Shown: positions 1-10,746 of the stretch, in pieces
How positions within the stretch are numbered: position 1 is the stretch's first letter
How the letters are laid out: every line of letters starts with the position of its first letter
Source: Heterobasidion occidentale
Lineage: Eukaryota > Basidiomycota > Agaricomycetes > Russulales > Bondarzewiaceae
Assembly (NCBI GenBank): GCA_039111635.1
Contig: JBCAQO010000003.1
Coordinates: 3,926,690-3,990,689, forward strand
Direction: 5' to 3'
DNA: 64,000 nt
Translations under genes and position numbers: made by a program
The notes under the pieces: generated by a model
Databases searched by the model: none
What the model was told of the DNA's origin: nothing
The model's input: only the letters and a program-made list of their open reading frames with translations

Positions 1-1117
1 CTGCGGCGCGGTCTCGCCGTCGCTGAGGACGAAGATGACGAGGACGAGGCCGGCGGTGACGAGGAAGGCGCCGAGCCAGTCGACGCGCCTGTCGGGCTCG
101 GTGGAGGGCTCGTCGGCGTCGATGCTGAGGGCGCCCGCGGCCATCGCGAGCGCGCAGATGCCGGCCATGAGGTAGAAGTTGGAGCGCCAGGCGGGTCTGT
201 GCGCGCGGCGAGCGAGCGGGGGAGCAGGTGAGCAAGGCGCAAGGCGAGGAGGGAGCGAGGGAGCGAGGGGGGACGCACTTGGACAGCTGCGTGAGCACGC
301 CGCCGATGATCATGCCGACGGCGCCGCCGACGGGTGCGCCGGCGGAGAAGGTGGCAAAGGCGACGGAGCGGGCGCGCGAGGGGGGGAAGGCGTGCGCGAG
401 GATGCCGAGCTGTCGCGCGGGGATGGACGTCAAGCCATGCAGCGCGGGGACGGCACGGGACGGGACGCACCGAGGCGGGGACGACGGCTGCGCCGCCGAT
501 GCCTTGGAAGGCGCGCAGGACGTCGATCGTGATCTCGTCTATGCGGGGGCGTTAGCGCGTCTGCGAGAGACGAGAGACGAGGGGGGGGGCGCTAACTATG
601 CGCAAAGCCGCAGCCGATGGAGAAGACGGCCATGCAGAGGAAGCCGAGGAGCCATGTTTTCTTGCGGCCGTGGAGGTCTGCGATGCGGCCGAAGAAGAGC
701 AGGAGGCAGCCCTGTGATGCGGCACAACCACGTGTGAGTGGGGCTATGGGCTGCGCGGTGGAACGCGCAGGAGGGGAGGGAGGGCACGCACGGAGCTGAG
801 GGAGTAGGCGGAGATGAGCCACTGGAGGTTGGCCTCGGGGATGTCGAGGTCCCTGCCGATGCTGGGGAGGGAGATGGACACGGTGGTGATGTTCGTTATC
901 TAATACCCGGCGGCGAGGGTATTAGGCTCGCGCGGGGGAGAGCGGAAATTGGCGGACGTACGTTGATCAAATTTGCGAGGGTGCAGGCGGCGACGAGGCA
1001 GACGGACTTGAAGGCGCTCCGCGGCGGGCGAGCGGGGCGAGCGGGCTTGTCGGAGGCGTATGCGGAGACGGAGACGGCGGACGCGTGGGGGTCACCGTCC
1101 GCGGAGGAGTGGGACAT
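1..1117 (-). CDS. MFS multidrug transporter, DHA2 (14-TM) type, 5' part only
   Basis: This is a proton-driven major facilitator of the plasma membrane or vacuole, probably exporting drugs or metabolites (aminotriazole-resistance/Atr1-like clade); the substrate is unknown. The ATG at 1117 opens MSHSSADGD. Exons are 1117-962, 899-792, 711-597, 538-471, 409-279 and 196 to the edge, with GTRCGT-type donors and CAG or TAG acceptors in consistent phase. After a polar N-terminus and TM1, the text reads TVSISLPSIGRDL and LQWLISAYSLSSGCLL. MFS motif A follows as GRIADLHGRKK, then FQGIGGAAVVPAS and APVGGAVGM, as in DHA2 carriers. The last visible exon holds two further TM segments separated by a polar DADEPSTEPDRR loop. 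The family is usually about 500-560 residues, so roughly half lies beyond the left edge. No frame disruption is seen. The DHA2 call is firm; the substrate is not inferable. Confidence 0.9.
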
Positions 1118-3361
1118 GGTGGTGGGCGAGCGTGGGAGCAGCAGCGAGGGCTGCCATCGGGCTGAAGTATCTCGACGGGCTGGCGTTCCGCGCCTACTGG
1201 CTCGCGTGCATGACTGAGGTCTCGACACCCCCGCGTCAGCCGTATGACCCTCCTGCACGTGATCCGTCCCTCGAGGCCGAGCCGTGCGATCCAGTTGCCA
1301 GCGACGACGAGCTCGAGCACCGGGGACGCGAGGGCGCAAACACGGTGGCGTCGGCCGCTTACTGCCCATCGGCCCCGCGCGCGCGAACGGGCAAGACGGG
1401 TGCCCGCGTGGGGTGTCAGCACCGCCGTCGACGGAGCGTGACCGTCGAGCGCGAGGGCGCCCCGTCGCGTTCTGTCACACACCCACAGCCACGTGCACGC
1501 CTCTCTCCACGCCGACCCCGTCGCCCGTCGTCCGCACCCGCGGTTTCCGGCGCAGAGCCCTCGCCGCCCGCTCCCAGACACGCAGCGCGAACCCCGGCCT
1601 GCGCGACGCGCTGATCGCCCTCGAGAGCCCGGTGACCTCGCCATGGCGAACGCCGCCCGCGCTCGTCACGCCATCCCACGCACACGCAGTCCTGGCACGA
1701 TCGCGTCGCCCCCGCCCCCGCCCCCGCCCAGCCACCCACCCTGCCTGCCTGCCTGCCAGCGCCATCGCCCGTGCATCGCGACATCCGCACTAGACTCGCA
1801 CTCGTGCGCGCGCGTGCATCGTGTCCGTGGAAAGGTGCGGGCACATCTGTCGACGCCGACGCGCGCCGGGGCACGCTCGGCGCGAGGCGGAAGGGACCGA
1901 CCGCCCGTTGCCCTCGCCCTCGCCCTCGCCCCGCTCAGGCCAGACGCCGGCCGCTCCCGCAGATCTTATCTGTGGACGGAGCGGGGCGGTCGCCGCGTGC
2001 GCGCCTTCGACAGGACAGGGGGAGAGTCTGTAGACCGGCGCGCGCGTGCGTAAACACCGGGTGAGTCGGGAATGCGTTCCCGCCGCCTTCTGCTCTCCTT
2101 CGAGGCTGCAGGCTGGGCATGAGCAGGGGCAGGAACGGGAGCGGGGATGATGTGCTGTGCTTGCCTTGCATCGCCGCGACTCGCTTGCGGCTCTGTCCAG
2201 CCTTGGTGCTCTGCCGCGCGCCGTCAGCAGAGATGGGCGTGGGCGACGTCTGGGCCGCGGCGGGCGCGCGCCAGACAGCGCGGCGTGCTCTGCCTTTGTC
2301 TCTCCTTCGCCGCGACCCTTGCGAAACATGCTCCCGCTCGGTGTCATGCCTGGATGCTCTGCTGTCGTCTCGGCACCCCGCGCTCGACAGATCATAGCAT
2401 GGGGCTGAGATCCCATAACGGACGAGGCTTGACGCTCGTCCGTTCGTCTTGTCCACAGAACGCTCTCCCATAGGTACACTCTCTCCCGTCGTCTCATCAG
2501 ACTCCGACACCACGCTCTCAACGGCGTCGCTCGCGGATCCCGACGCGCGAGCCTTCTCGCGTGCTTTACGGATGGCTGTGTCTGCCGCCGACCGCTGTGT
2601 CCGCCCACTCACAGGGACACGCGTGGCGTCTTGAAGACTCGTATGTGACTCGACACGACGTCGAACATCATGCTGTGCTGCGAGCACCGTCGCTGGAGTC
2701 AGCCCCGTCCGCGGCGTGGCGCGCTACCGTGCGTCCCTACCGCTCAACGGCGTGATCTGCGGGTCTACGCCGCTCAATCAGCGCCTTCTCTCACGCTGAT
2801 GCCGGTCAATGTTTCTTTCATCATTTGGCAGCTGCGCCCATCCCCTCATCCGGTGTCCTGCTCTCCCCATCTTCCACTTACGAGCACGTCCCTTCCATTG
2901 CGCACGTGCTTTGCACCAGGCGGACGACAAACGTGGTGTACGAGTCACCCTCGCTGGGTTCTCCCTTCTGTTTCCCATACAGGACTCACGATGCCGCGAT
3001 GCTCACCGGGATCCTTTTATTCAGTTCGATCAATCACTTGCCTGCGCGCGGTGCGGTGATCACCGAAAGACGCGTCGAGCTCCCAGCCGTGAGCACGCCT
3101 CGCCCTCCCTCACGTCGACAGTTTCGAACGGTCGCGAACACGTCCTGGCCTTCGAAGCAGTAACGTCAGCTCGGTCGGTGCTCCCCGTCTCAACACGCGC
3201 CGCACACGCGCAAATATAGCGCGCCGTTGCGGCCCCGTCGTATAATATGCCGTCCACGACCGTGGTATTGCGGCGCGTTCCTAAACCCATCAGAACCCTA
3301 CGAATGACTCGATTTATTTGCGACCGCGCGCCCGCACCCTCGAGCCCCGCGTCCGTACGTG
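1118..3361. other. GC-rich intergenic region, no gene supported
   Basis: About 2.2 kb between the MFS start and the LysM gene promoter. Overlapping open frames exist on both strands because the DNA is GC-rich, but they are Arg/Pro/Ala-rich, mutually antisense and match no family I recognise. It should hold the upstream promoter of the MFS gene, but I cannot point to a convincing TATA element there. Confidence 0.6.
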
Positions 3362-3368
3362 TATAAAA
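3362..3368 (+). promoter_or_regulatory. TATA box of the LysM gene
   Basis: TATAAAA lies 61 bases upstream of the ATG at 3430, which gives a short pyrimidine-rich 5' leader. This is normal spacing for a strongly expressed fungal secreted-protein gene. Confidence 0.7.
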
Positions 3369-3429
3369 GCCCTCGCGTCCCAGCACGAACCTCCATCCGC
3401 CTCCTCGTCCGCATCCCTCCTCGACCAGC

Positions 3430-4046
3430 ATGTCCATCTCGCTCCGCCTCGTCCTCCTCGCGCTCTCCGCCGCGACCAGCGCCGTCGTCGGCGTCGGCGC
3501 CCAGGGGGTCTGCGCGCGCAACGCTACCGTTCAATCCCTTGGCGAGACGTGCGACTTTCTCTCCAACCTCTTCAACGCCTCGACGTCAGCGCCTCCCATG
3601 CCAGATCCTCTCTTGCGGTTCTGATCGCGTGTCTTGCTCTAGATTCCAACTAGCCTTCGTGAACCAGAACAAGGTCGACGCCGCCTGCGATAACCTCCAC
3701 GTGGGAGAGGTGCGGAAACTCCCTGGCTTCTGTGCGCGTGCCCTTTGCTCACGGCCTACTCCTGTGCAGGTCCTCTGCTTGGGCGTCGTAGGACAGGACT
3801 GCGCGACGACGCACACCGTCGTCTCCGGGGACTTTTGCGCGTCGATCGCGCGGCCGCGGGCATCGACGTGAGCACGCTGCTCGCCAACAACCCGAACGTC
3901 AACCCGGACTGCGGCAACATCTACCCCGATGAAGTGCGTGTGTGCGATGACGGTGTTCGTGTCCGCGCTGACGTTTTTCTCTCTCTCTCCAGGTGCTCTG
4001 CACGTCGTCGGAGCTCTTCACGTACACCGATGCGGCCGACGTGTGA
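3430..4046 (+). CDS. small secreted LysM-domain protein (two LysM motifs), with a one-base frame break
   Basis: Probable secreted chitin- or peptidoglycan-oligomer-binding protein, of the type that masks the fungal wall or acts at microbial or plant interfaces. Exons are 3430-3584, 3643-3709, 3770-3933 and 3993-4046. Residues 1 to about 25 are a signal peptide (MSISLRLVLLALSAATSAVV) ending near VGAQG. LysM 1 spans the first Cys to GEVLCLG (LGETCDFLSN, STFQLAFVNQN, LHVGEVLC). LysM 2 has HTVVSGDFCASIA, GIDVSTLLANNPNVNPDC and IYPDEVLCTS. The short C-terminal tail is SELFTYTDAADV. The reading frame breaks near 3851 (between CASIAR and AAGIDVS) and is restored by one extra base; with that base all exon phases fit. 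The protein would be about 146 residues. It could be a pseudogene, but the flanking motifs are intact and four genes here show the same kind of break, so a consensus error is likelier. Confidence 0.82.
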
Positions 4047-5236
4047 GCTGAAAACCCAGTTATGTTCGAGGGCGGCTTTTGGGTGTGGAATTTCGGGTCG
4101 CTTACTGCTTGCGTCGGATACGCATGTATCGATTATTCGTTATCGCAAGTGGTTCTCCACGCGCTGATCCGGCAGGTTTCTGTCGATTGCGGAGCGTCGC
4201 GCGACACCGTGCGCAGTGGCGCTCTTCTATCGTGTGACTGTCTCTCTCTCGTCGGGACCGCGCGCCCTCGGAAGCCATATGAGACAGAACGCAAGGCAGA
4301 CTCTTGTTGGCCAATCCACCTATTAGTATCGCTTCAGCAGAGAGCCCTGTTTTGCGCGAAAGTGTCGAAGCGGTGGTGCACTGTTCGCTGAATCCCTGAG
4401 CACATTCATCTCGATTCTGAACCTCCCGCTCGTCCCATTCGACGGTCGCGCGCATCACGCCTCCGCTCCGCCCGCCCACTTTGCCCCCGACCGCGCGATG
4501 CCTAGTGGAAGTACTCGCGCACAAACGCGAGATCAGAGACATCTCGTTCGCCCATACGAAGACACGAGCCTAAGACTATTCGATGCGACATGGCGCTGTA
4601 TATCGAAGGCATGAAGATTGTCAAGACGAAGGCAGGACGATGTCGCGACGCTGAACCGGGGCTGTTCATAACAATTTCGGAGAAACTCTAGAAACGACAA
4701 AGTTCCAGCTCGGCCTTCCACGTGAGTCAAAAGCTTGCCCTTTGGAGCTGTTTTGTTAACAAGAGATCCCATGAAATTCTAAAGGGAGACCTGCCCCCTA
4801 CCGACAAGGAAAACATCGATGCAGCAAGGAGCAAAGCGAAAACTCATAGATATACTTTAACAAAGCAGTACGATCCGGGAAGAGGGACACTGCGAGTAAT
4901 CGAAGAAAGCGCAAGATGAGCGTCATAGATGCCAGGATGACTGAACCAACAGAGACAAAGCGACAGGCTGGAACAGAACTCAAAAGCGAACACAATGAAA
5001 GAGATGACTGAAACGCCTCTAAGGATGAGATCTAGGCAGATTTTAGGCGGTGTCATCGGCTTCGGCGCGCGCCATTGGTGGACGGTGGAAGATCGAGGGG
5101 TCACATATAGAAATGAGGATTCTGCACAAAAGGGTGGGGAACGTATCCGACAATCACAATACAACAGCTGATGTGAAACCGACTCCCTTGCGAGGCCAAT
5201 GACCGTACTCGTACCTACACGTAATTCACACAAAAT
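4047..5236. other. intergenic, convergent 3' regions
   Basis: About 1.2 kb between the stop of the LysM gene (plus strand) and the stop of the DUF1479 gene (minus strand). The two genes converge, so this holds both 3' untranslated regions. Several short open frames occur, none with a recognisable domain or splice pattern. Base composition falls from GC-rich to balanced after about 4.5 kb. Confidence 0.55.
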
Positions 5237-7019
5237 CTAGAACAACAGTGCGTTTGCTTTCGATATGGCGACCTTCTCCCCTTCAGCTGCATGATCGGAA
5301 GCTTCGAATGGTGCAAGGCCAAGCATACGCTGGCCTTCAACACTTGCGACATCTTGAACGGACGCTCGATTGACGAATTGCGATTCACCTTCTCCGCCGG
5401 GGAAGTCCCTGTCATATATTGCGTTACATCACAGAACGCAGAAAATGAAGATCGTGACAGATATAGCGGTACATACGGCGCAGGAAGACCGTTGATGAAG
5501 TTGCTACGTTGGTCTCTAAGATAATCGGCACTAGGACAGAGATAGTCAAAATGGCTGGGCTAAGCGTTGGTTGAATAAGACCCACTTATGAAGAGTCAAG
5601 GGAATAGCGGGGATATAGAGTACAGAAGAATCGCTGTGCCCCTTGTGCTCTCCTTCGACCGCATGGACAACATCGCAGTGCCCTATCGAGACTGGGGCAT
5701 CAGCATCACCGCGATGGTAGGTAGTTAGAATTGTACAATATATCTGATCTCCTGGCTCCACCCTCGGTGCCGACACCGTTGTACGGTCCAACTGCAGATG
5801 CGGGTGGGTGACAGAATTCAGCTCCTGCGCCTTTGCCATGACACTCCCGGGGAATGATGTGCTCTCAAGATCAGGTACCCAGTCGTGAAGAGAAAGCCCC
5901 GAGTTTGGTCGAAAGAATGGACGAAGCATCAGATACGCGGACGTTAATGGGAGCATGGGGCAGACACGTAAAGTGCCTTCAGAAGGGCCTGTGGTCGAGA
6001 GTGACGTCCATCCCTGCCAAGGGCGGAAGACAGTGCACTGATTCCTGTGAATTAGTAGTTTGAGTAACATGGAAGCGCCCATCGATGTGGGAAAACTTAC
6101 GCCGCATGATAAAGATCTTGTTTAGCATGTATCCTCGGAGACGCATCGAAGGAGTCATGCTCCGTCCATCTTCCCTCCAATATGTTCTTGAAACACGCCC
6201 TAAATCCCGGGTCTTCCCACCGTTCAATCGATCCACCGTCAATGTGAGGTCCTAGCACAAACGAGCGGTCTCCAGGGATCCTGATACGGAAACGATCATA
6301 ATAAGAGATGGGTGTGGTGAGGCTTATCTCCGTGGACGGGTCAGATGTGTGCCAGAGCGCTAGTAACTGACGTTGGGTCTCTACAAGTGCAGGGTGTGTT
6401 CTCGCGAGGGTCTGGGCCTTCGAGTTATATATCTCATATGCCTGAATGTTATCGGCAGGGAAGCCTTGAAATAAACGAATAAATAAGTGAATAAAGCATA
6501 GGTTTGGGTTGTGGTAGATCTGACCTTTGACTCGCCCGGCATTGTCAGCAACATAGTCTCGGAGAGATTGCTTCCAGGCGAGTGCTTCCTGGAGATCGAA
6601 AATTGGCTACTGATATCTTGTGCTTTTGGTGTATCCTACCTCTTTCGGAACACCGCCAGTAACTACAACAACGCCCGTTTTCTTGATTGCTGCAGCTTGC
6701 TCAGACGACACACCCTTCTTGATCTCTGAAAATGGAATTCTCGGTATGATCTAAAACACGTAAAATCAAGTAGAACGGAGACACAGGGGGTGAGACAAGC
6801 CCTTACAGCTGCACCCTTAGTGGCGACTTCTTCTGCAGCCTCATCGAGATGATTGAGCACTTCGCGCCAACTTTCCACCAGATTGTCGCGCCAAATCTCT
6901 TTCTTAAGATCAGAAAAACGAGGAGGAAGAACGATATCCGCGCCGCCAGACAAGGTAGTGAATACAGAGGCGATGGACCCTTCTGCCTTCGGCTTTCTAG
7001 TTGTCGCGATGACTGCCAT
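5237..7019 (-). CDS. DUF1479 family protein (YbiU-like Fe(II)/2-oxoglutarate oxygenase fold)
   Basis: Predicted cytosolic non-heme iron oxygenase of the DUF1479 family (E. coli YbiU is the bacterial relative); its substrate is not established. Eight exons join in phase: 7019-6807, 6750-6640, 6588-6525, 6464-6101, 6044-5737, 5682-5586, 5530-5477 and 5408-5237, giving 460 residues, a normal length. Family landmarks in order are GVVVVTGGVPKE, WKQSLRDYV, SDPSTEISLTTPISYYDRF, GPHIDGGSIERWEDPGF (metal ligands His203 and Asp205), TVFRPWQGWTSLSTTGP, LRPFFRPNSG, WHCDVVHAVEGEHKG around residues 354-368 (distal His) and SSVLYIPAIPLT, ending PDFPGGEGESQF. An in-frame ATG 27 codons upstream (7100) could add an N-terminal extension. 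I chose 7019 because homologues start close to the AEGSIASVF segment. No frame break is present. Confidence 0.93.
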
Positions 7020-7547
7020 TCCGCGGAGGGGAGCATGCGAGCAACGCGATGTCAGAGAGCAGAGGGGATAGAATACACGAGGGGGATTTTTCAAGAGCAT
7101 AGCTAGACGTTCGAAGATCGTGAGGAACGAAAGGGGCGAGGGAGGTCCGCCAATCTGCTGCAGCTTTTATACCGGCCTGCTAACAGCCGCAGCCGACACA
7201 ACTTATCCAAATTGTTGGTACAAACGATGTTGCCTGCCGCTTGGATGCATATACGGACATGGCATTCGGCCTTCGGTGCATCTTCATAGATATGGCCCTG
7301 CGGCAAACTGCCGAAGTTGAACTTGGGGACAAGTGACCTTCAGTGAGTAATCACGACTCTCCGAGGTTTCTCCGGTTTACCTCGCGCCGTGCTCAACGCT
7401 GCTGAACAGTCGAATGTAGGCCAACAAGTATGTGATTGAGTGGAAGACATGAGATATATCATCCAAAAAGAGATCCTACCGAAAGGAAAGCCCAGGTTAT
7501 CAATTCGTGTTCGATTCAGGATGTATGGAAGCCAAATCACGCCGTGG
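7020..7547. other. intergenic, promoter side of the DUF1479 gene
   Basis: About 530 bases upstream of the DUF1479 start and left of the inverted-repeat element. It presumably carries the DUF1479 promoter. I see no gene and no clear TATA element. Confidence 0.5.
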
Positions 7548-7562
7548 CATCAGCAAATCGGC
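7548..7562 (+). repeat. left terminal inverted repeat of the 7.5-9.3 kb element
   Basis: CATCAGCAAATCGGC is an exact complement of 9334-9348. Inside it the sequence continues into TCTGA-rich subterminal repeats that are partly matched at the other end. Confidence 0.75.
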
Positions 7563-7789
7563 ACAACTCTTAAGTGGTCTGAGATGTCTGAACTCTGTCT
7601 TAGAGTTCTGAGGGCTTCTGCCGCCTCTGGGTATTCTGAACTCAGACATTACTCAAAACTATCCAGAATGATAAACAGGGATCAAGACAGTAGCATACTT
7701 GTAATACTTGCTCTTGTATGCAGGCTTGCTGCTTTACGGAGCGGGTGCAAGTATAGTAAGGGAAACAGAAGTGATTAGCGCGGGCGGAG

Positions 7790-9000
7790 GTGGGTGGCGG
7801 TGGCAAGAGAAAACAGCTAGCCTGGGCTCGTCGAAAGAAGACGAGCCCAGACTCATCTTGTGCGAGTGCGGGCAGGGATCGGCGGCAGTAGCGAGAGGGC
7901 ACAAACACAGGCGGAGACGGTGGGGGAAGGACCGGCCTGCACTCGTCTTGAACGAGTGCGGGAAGAGGAGCTGGTAGGCGATGGCGGCGGCGAGACCAGA
8001 CAAGGCAAGACCAGACGACGCAAGACTGCGCTCGTCTTGAACGAGTGCGGACAGAGGCGGTGTTGGACGGCGGCAGCGGCGAGACAAGAGGAGGCGTGCA
8101 CACGCTCGTCGTACAAGACGAGCATGGGAAGAGGTGAAGATGCTGGATGGTGTCGGCGGCAAGACAAGACGAGAGGTGCCCACGCTCGTACAAGACGAGC
8201 GTGACCAGAGGCGGTCGTGGACGGCGGCGGCGGCGGCGGGAAGAGCAAGCAGGAAGGCAGCAATGATGTGTTAGTGATGTGTTGACGTGGCAGCGGCACG
8301 TGCCATCGCCGCGTCACTGTCATGCGTCGTTTCGCGTACTGCCCTCTGCCTCTTGCTCTCACCACCGCACTACCACCGCCCACTTCCCTGCCCGCACTCG
8401 TTTTGTCGTCTTCTCTCGATATGCTATCGCTACCGCTGCCGATCCTCGCCCACGCTCGCACAAGACGAGAGTTCTCGATGCCTTCTGCCTGTGCCTGTTT
8501 CCTCTCGCTGACCCTCTCGCTGCCGCCGCCAACCTTGCCCGTGCTCGTACTCTCTCGCTAACCCTCTCGCTGCCAACACCAACCTTGCCCGCGCCTGGAC
8601 TCTCTCGCTGCCGCTGCTGATTCCCGCCTGCGCTCGCGCAAGACGAGTGCGGGCTCGTCTTCTTTCGATCCCGCCGCAGACCTGTGCCCTTGCTCGCACA
8701 AGGGCTCTCGATGCCTTCTGCCCGTGCCCATACCCTCTTGCTGACCCTATCGCTACCCCGCCAACCTTGTCTGCGCCTGTCCCCTCTCACTGCCTCCGCC
8801 GGTCCTCGCCCGTGCTCGCACAAGACGAGTGCGGGCTTGTATGCTTGTATTTTCTCGCTGCCGCCGCCCACCTGTCCCCGCGCTCTCACAAGTCGAGTGT
8901 GGGCTCGTAACCTCTCGCTGCCGCCGCCCACTTTGCCAATACTCTCTCGCTACCGCTGCCGATCTTCACCCGCGCACGCACAAGACAAGCGCGCGCTCTC
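7790..9000. repeat. opposed arrays of a hairpin-bearing unit (CTCGTCTT/AACGAG core)
   Basis: Short units carry a self-complementary core: CTCGTCTTGAACGAG-type at 7942, 8033, 8108 and 8182, and CTCGCACAAGACGAG-type at about 8451, 8636, 8813, 8883 and 8970. The cores are separated by purine-rich GGCGGCAGCGAGAGG on the left and by its complement (CTCTCGCTGCCGCCG) on the right. The whole region is therefore a large imperfect inverted repeat inside the element. Pro/Leu/Ser- and Arg/Gly-rich open frames across it are composition artefacts. Confidence 0.75.
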
Positions 9001-9333
9001 GCTGAGTCTGAGATGGAGAATCATGTGTCACTCACGATCCGGCGTGCTCATTTTAAATGCTGGGCTGTTCTCTGTTCGTAGTATTTTACATAGAGTAGAA
9101 TGGAAATATTTTGATGGTGATGATGTCATATGGAATGCCTGCGCGAGGCTGCAGATGGGGTCTGAGCTACTGACCAAATCTCTGGCCTTCGTTCTGGATG
9201 GGCTCTGACAGGTCTGAACTAAGATAGATTCAGAAAAGTAACCTCCTGACGGCAGTCTCGTTCTGACCTCTGATTGGTCTGAACTGTCTGAGTTCAGAAC
9301 ATTCAGAAGCTCTCAGACCTAGGTCAGACATCG

Positions 9334-9348
9334 GCCGATTTGCTGATG
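9334..9348 (-). repeat. right terminal inverted repeat of the 7.5-9.3 kb element
   Basis: GCCGATTTGCTGATG is the exact reverse complement of 7548-7562. The spacing of 1801 bp defines the element. Confidence 0.75.
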
Positions 9349-10345
9349 TGTGATCATACAGAGGGGTTGGATAGTGGTCGGATATCTTCAAATAAGGAGA
9401 AAGCCCAAAGTGCTCGATCGGAGCGTTGAATTTGAGAATCAGACACCACACGCAGCGCCGGGCCCGGGGGGCGGTAAACAAGCGGAGAAAGCATGAGAAT
9501 TCGGCATCTAATGGCATACTCATCGCTATGCATTTCGTTGAGCACGGTCTTCTTCCCCTGAAACACGTCAGGTCATATTCACTGTAAGAATCCAGCTGTC
9601 CAACAAGTACTGATATAGGGAGCGGGCCTAAATTTATGGTCCCAAATGGTGGAACATAATAACCAAAATGGGCAAAGCATTTCCGATTACAGGACAACTC
9701 TCCAAGCGACCTTGAGCGCTTGAGCCAGCATCCAAACCTTGCGTGGCAAAATTTAGCAAAACCGTATGGCTCCCGATTCCTCACTCCGTATACGTGCACA
9801 AACGCTCAAGCGCCCAATCTGGTTCGAAGGCCAAATATGCGATTCCAGGTCTGGGAATCATCTGTTCACAGTTGAAGAATTTTGTAACACAACCAATCAC
9901 AGTGCCCATTGACATTCCCTATCGCAAGGCCTAGACCTTCAATGGCACGAATAATTTTTCGCGCAAGATCACTTCGTCATTCGCTCTCTTGAGCTTGAGT
10001 GTTACAGAAAACAGGCGCGGGACACCGCAGAGATCACCGTGTCGTTCCCCTCGGGCCCTCACAATGTAAGAAGCTTATAAGATCATCACAAATGTGAGTC
10101 TAAGATAGAGCGATTGCATCTTCCCTGTTATGAACCTTCGCCAAGGCATGGCTCCAAAGGATGCAATGTGTTTATCTTTGTCCGCAGTTTCATGGCATCC
10201 ACTTCTGTTGACTTCAACCCGTGAGCATTGTCTTGCGCGACAGCATGACCCGAGACGGTGATCTCCAGCCTTCAGCTTGATGTTCTGTATCCGTGTTCTG
10301 TTTTTCAGCGTATAGAAGTGCCTATTGAGTCAGGTCTGAAGTCTG
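9349..10345. other. unassigned stretch, no supported gene
   Basis: About 1 kb between the inverted-repeat element and the P450 remnant. A minus-strand open frame at 9799-9230 crosses the right end of the element and resembles nothing I know. It could hide degraded exons (a plausible acceptor TTTCAG lies near 9560), but no domain can be argued. Confidence 0.4.
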
Positions 10346-10433
10346 GTGTATAAACAGGCTGAAAATGCTCGAAATCCAGCCAACTATAGACATCCGCTTG
10401 TCCATCTGCCTACCACTTGCACCTCTCTGACGA

Positions 10434-10591
10434 TGGCTTCCCTCGCTCTCCTCCCTCTGGTTACTACGCTGGCCTGTTCTTCTCTTGCATCAGACATCGC
10501 TTTGGACATTGGAGGTCCTCCATCCACATCTTTCTGGCTTGGTGCATTGACCCATTTATGCTCTATCGCCGACCTGATTCCGCCTTTGTAG
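10434..10591 (+). pseudogene. cytochrome P450 N-terminal fragment
   Basis: From ATG 10434 the frame reads a hydrophobic leader (MASLALLPLVTTLACSSL) followed by LDIGGPPSTSFWLGALTHL. This resembles the membrane anchor and proline hinge (PPGPPSTSFWxGNLPQLF) of basidiomycete P450 monooxygenases. The frame ends 10 residues later, and no I-helix, ExxR or heme-Cys region follows before the convergent Argonaute gene begins at 10747. A TATAAA at 10348-10353 upstream suggests that the promoter and first exon of a P450 survived while the rest was lost. A weaker alternative is an unrelated short secreted peptide. Confidence 0.42.
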
Positions 10592-10746
10592 GCAACACGA
10601 AGGACATTCGTTACTAAAGCAGTCTGGTAATACCACTTCTCACATGACAGTAGGCATGCTTTAAACATTATGACTAAATACTATATGATTGTCCCCTGCC
10701 TACATACACATTGCCGAATCCGTCCCCGAAGTCCATTCTGCCGCAA

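Larger units (their letters stand above)
7548..9348. mobile_element. non-autonomous transposon-like element with terminal and internal inverted repeats
   Basis: The ends at 7548-7562 and 9334-9348 are perfect 15-bp inverted copies (CATCAGCAAATCGGC and its complement). Just inside each end lie imperfect inverted TCTGA / GAACTCAGAC-type repeats (7575-7655 and 9180-9330). The interior has two opposed halves: a left arm at about 7790-8240 with CTCGTCTTGAACGAG motifs, and a right arm at about 8395-9000 with the complementary GCTCGCACAAGACGAG motifs. No transposase frame is present, so this is a 1.8 kb foldback or MITE-like derivative. No target-site duplication is visible beyond a possible dinucleotide, and the superfamily cannot be named. 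Confidence 0.7.

Noticed and set aside
7548..9348. Naming the element KDZ, CACTA or hAT
   Set aside because: End sequence and lack of a clear target duplication do not fit any of these well enough.
9230..9799. 189-codon minus-strand frame near the element
   Set aside because: Crosses the right terminal repeat of the element, has no recognisable domain, and a possible acceptor inside suggests at most degraded exons.
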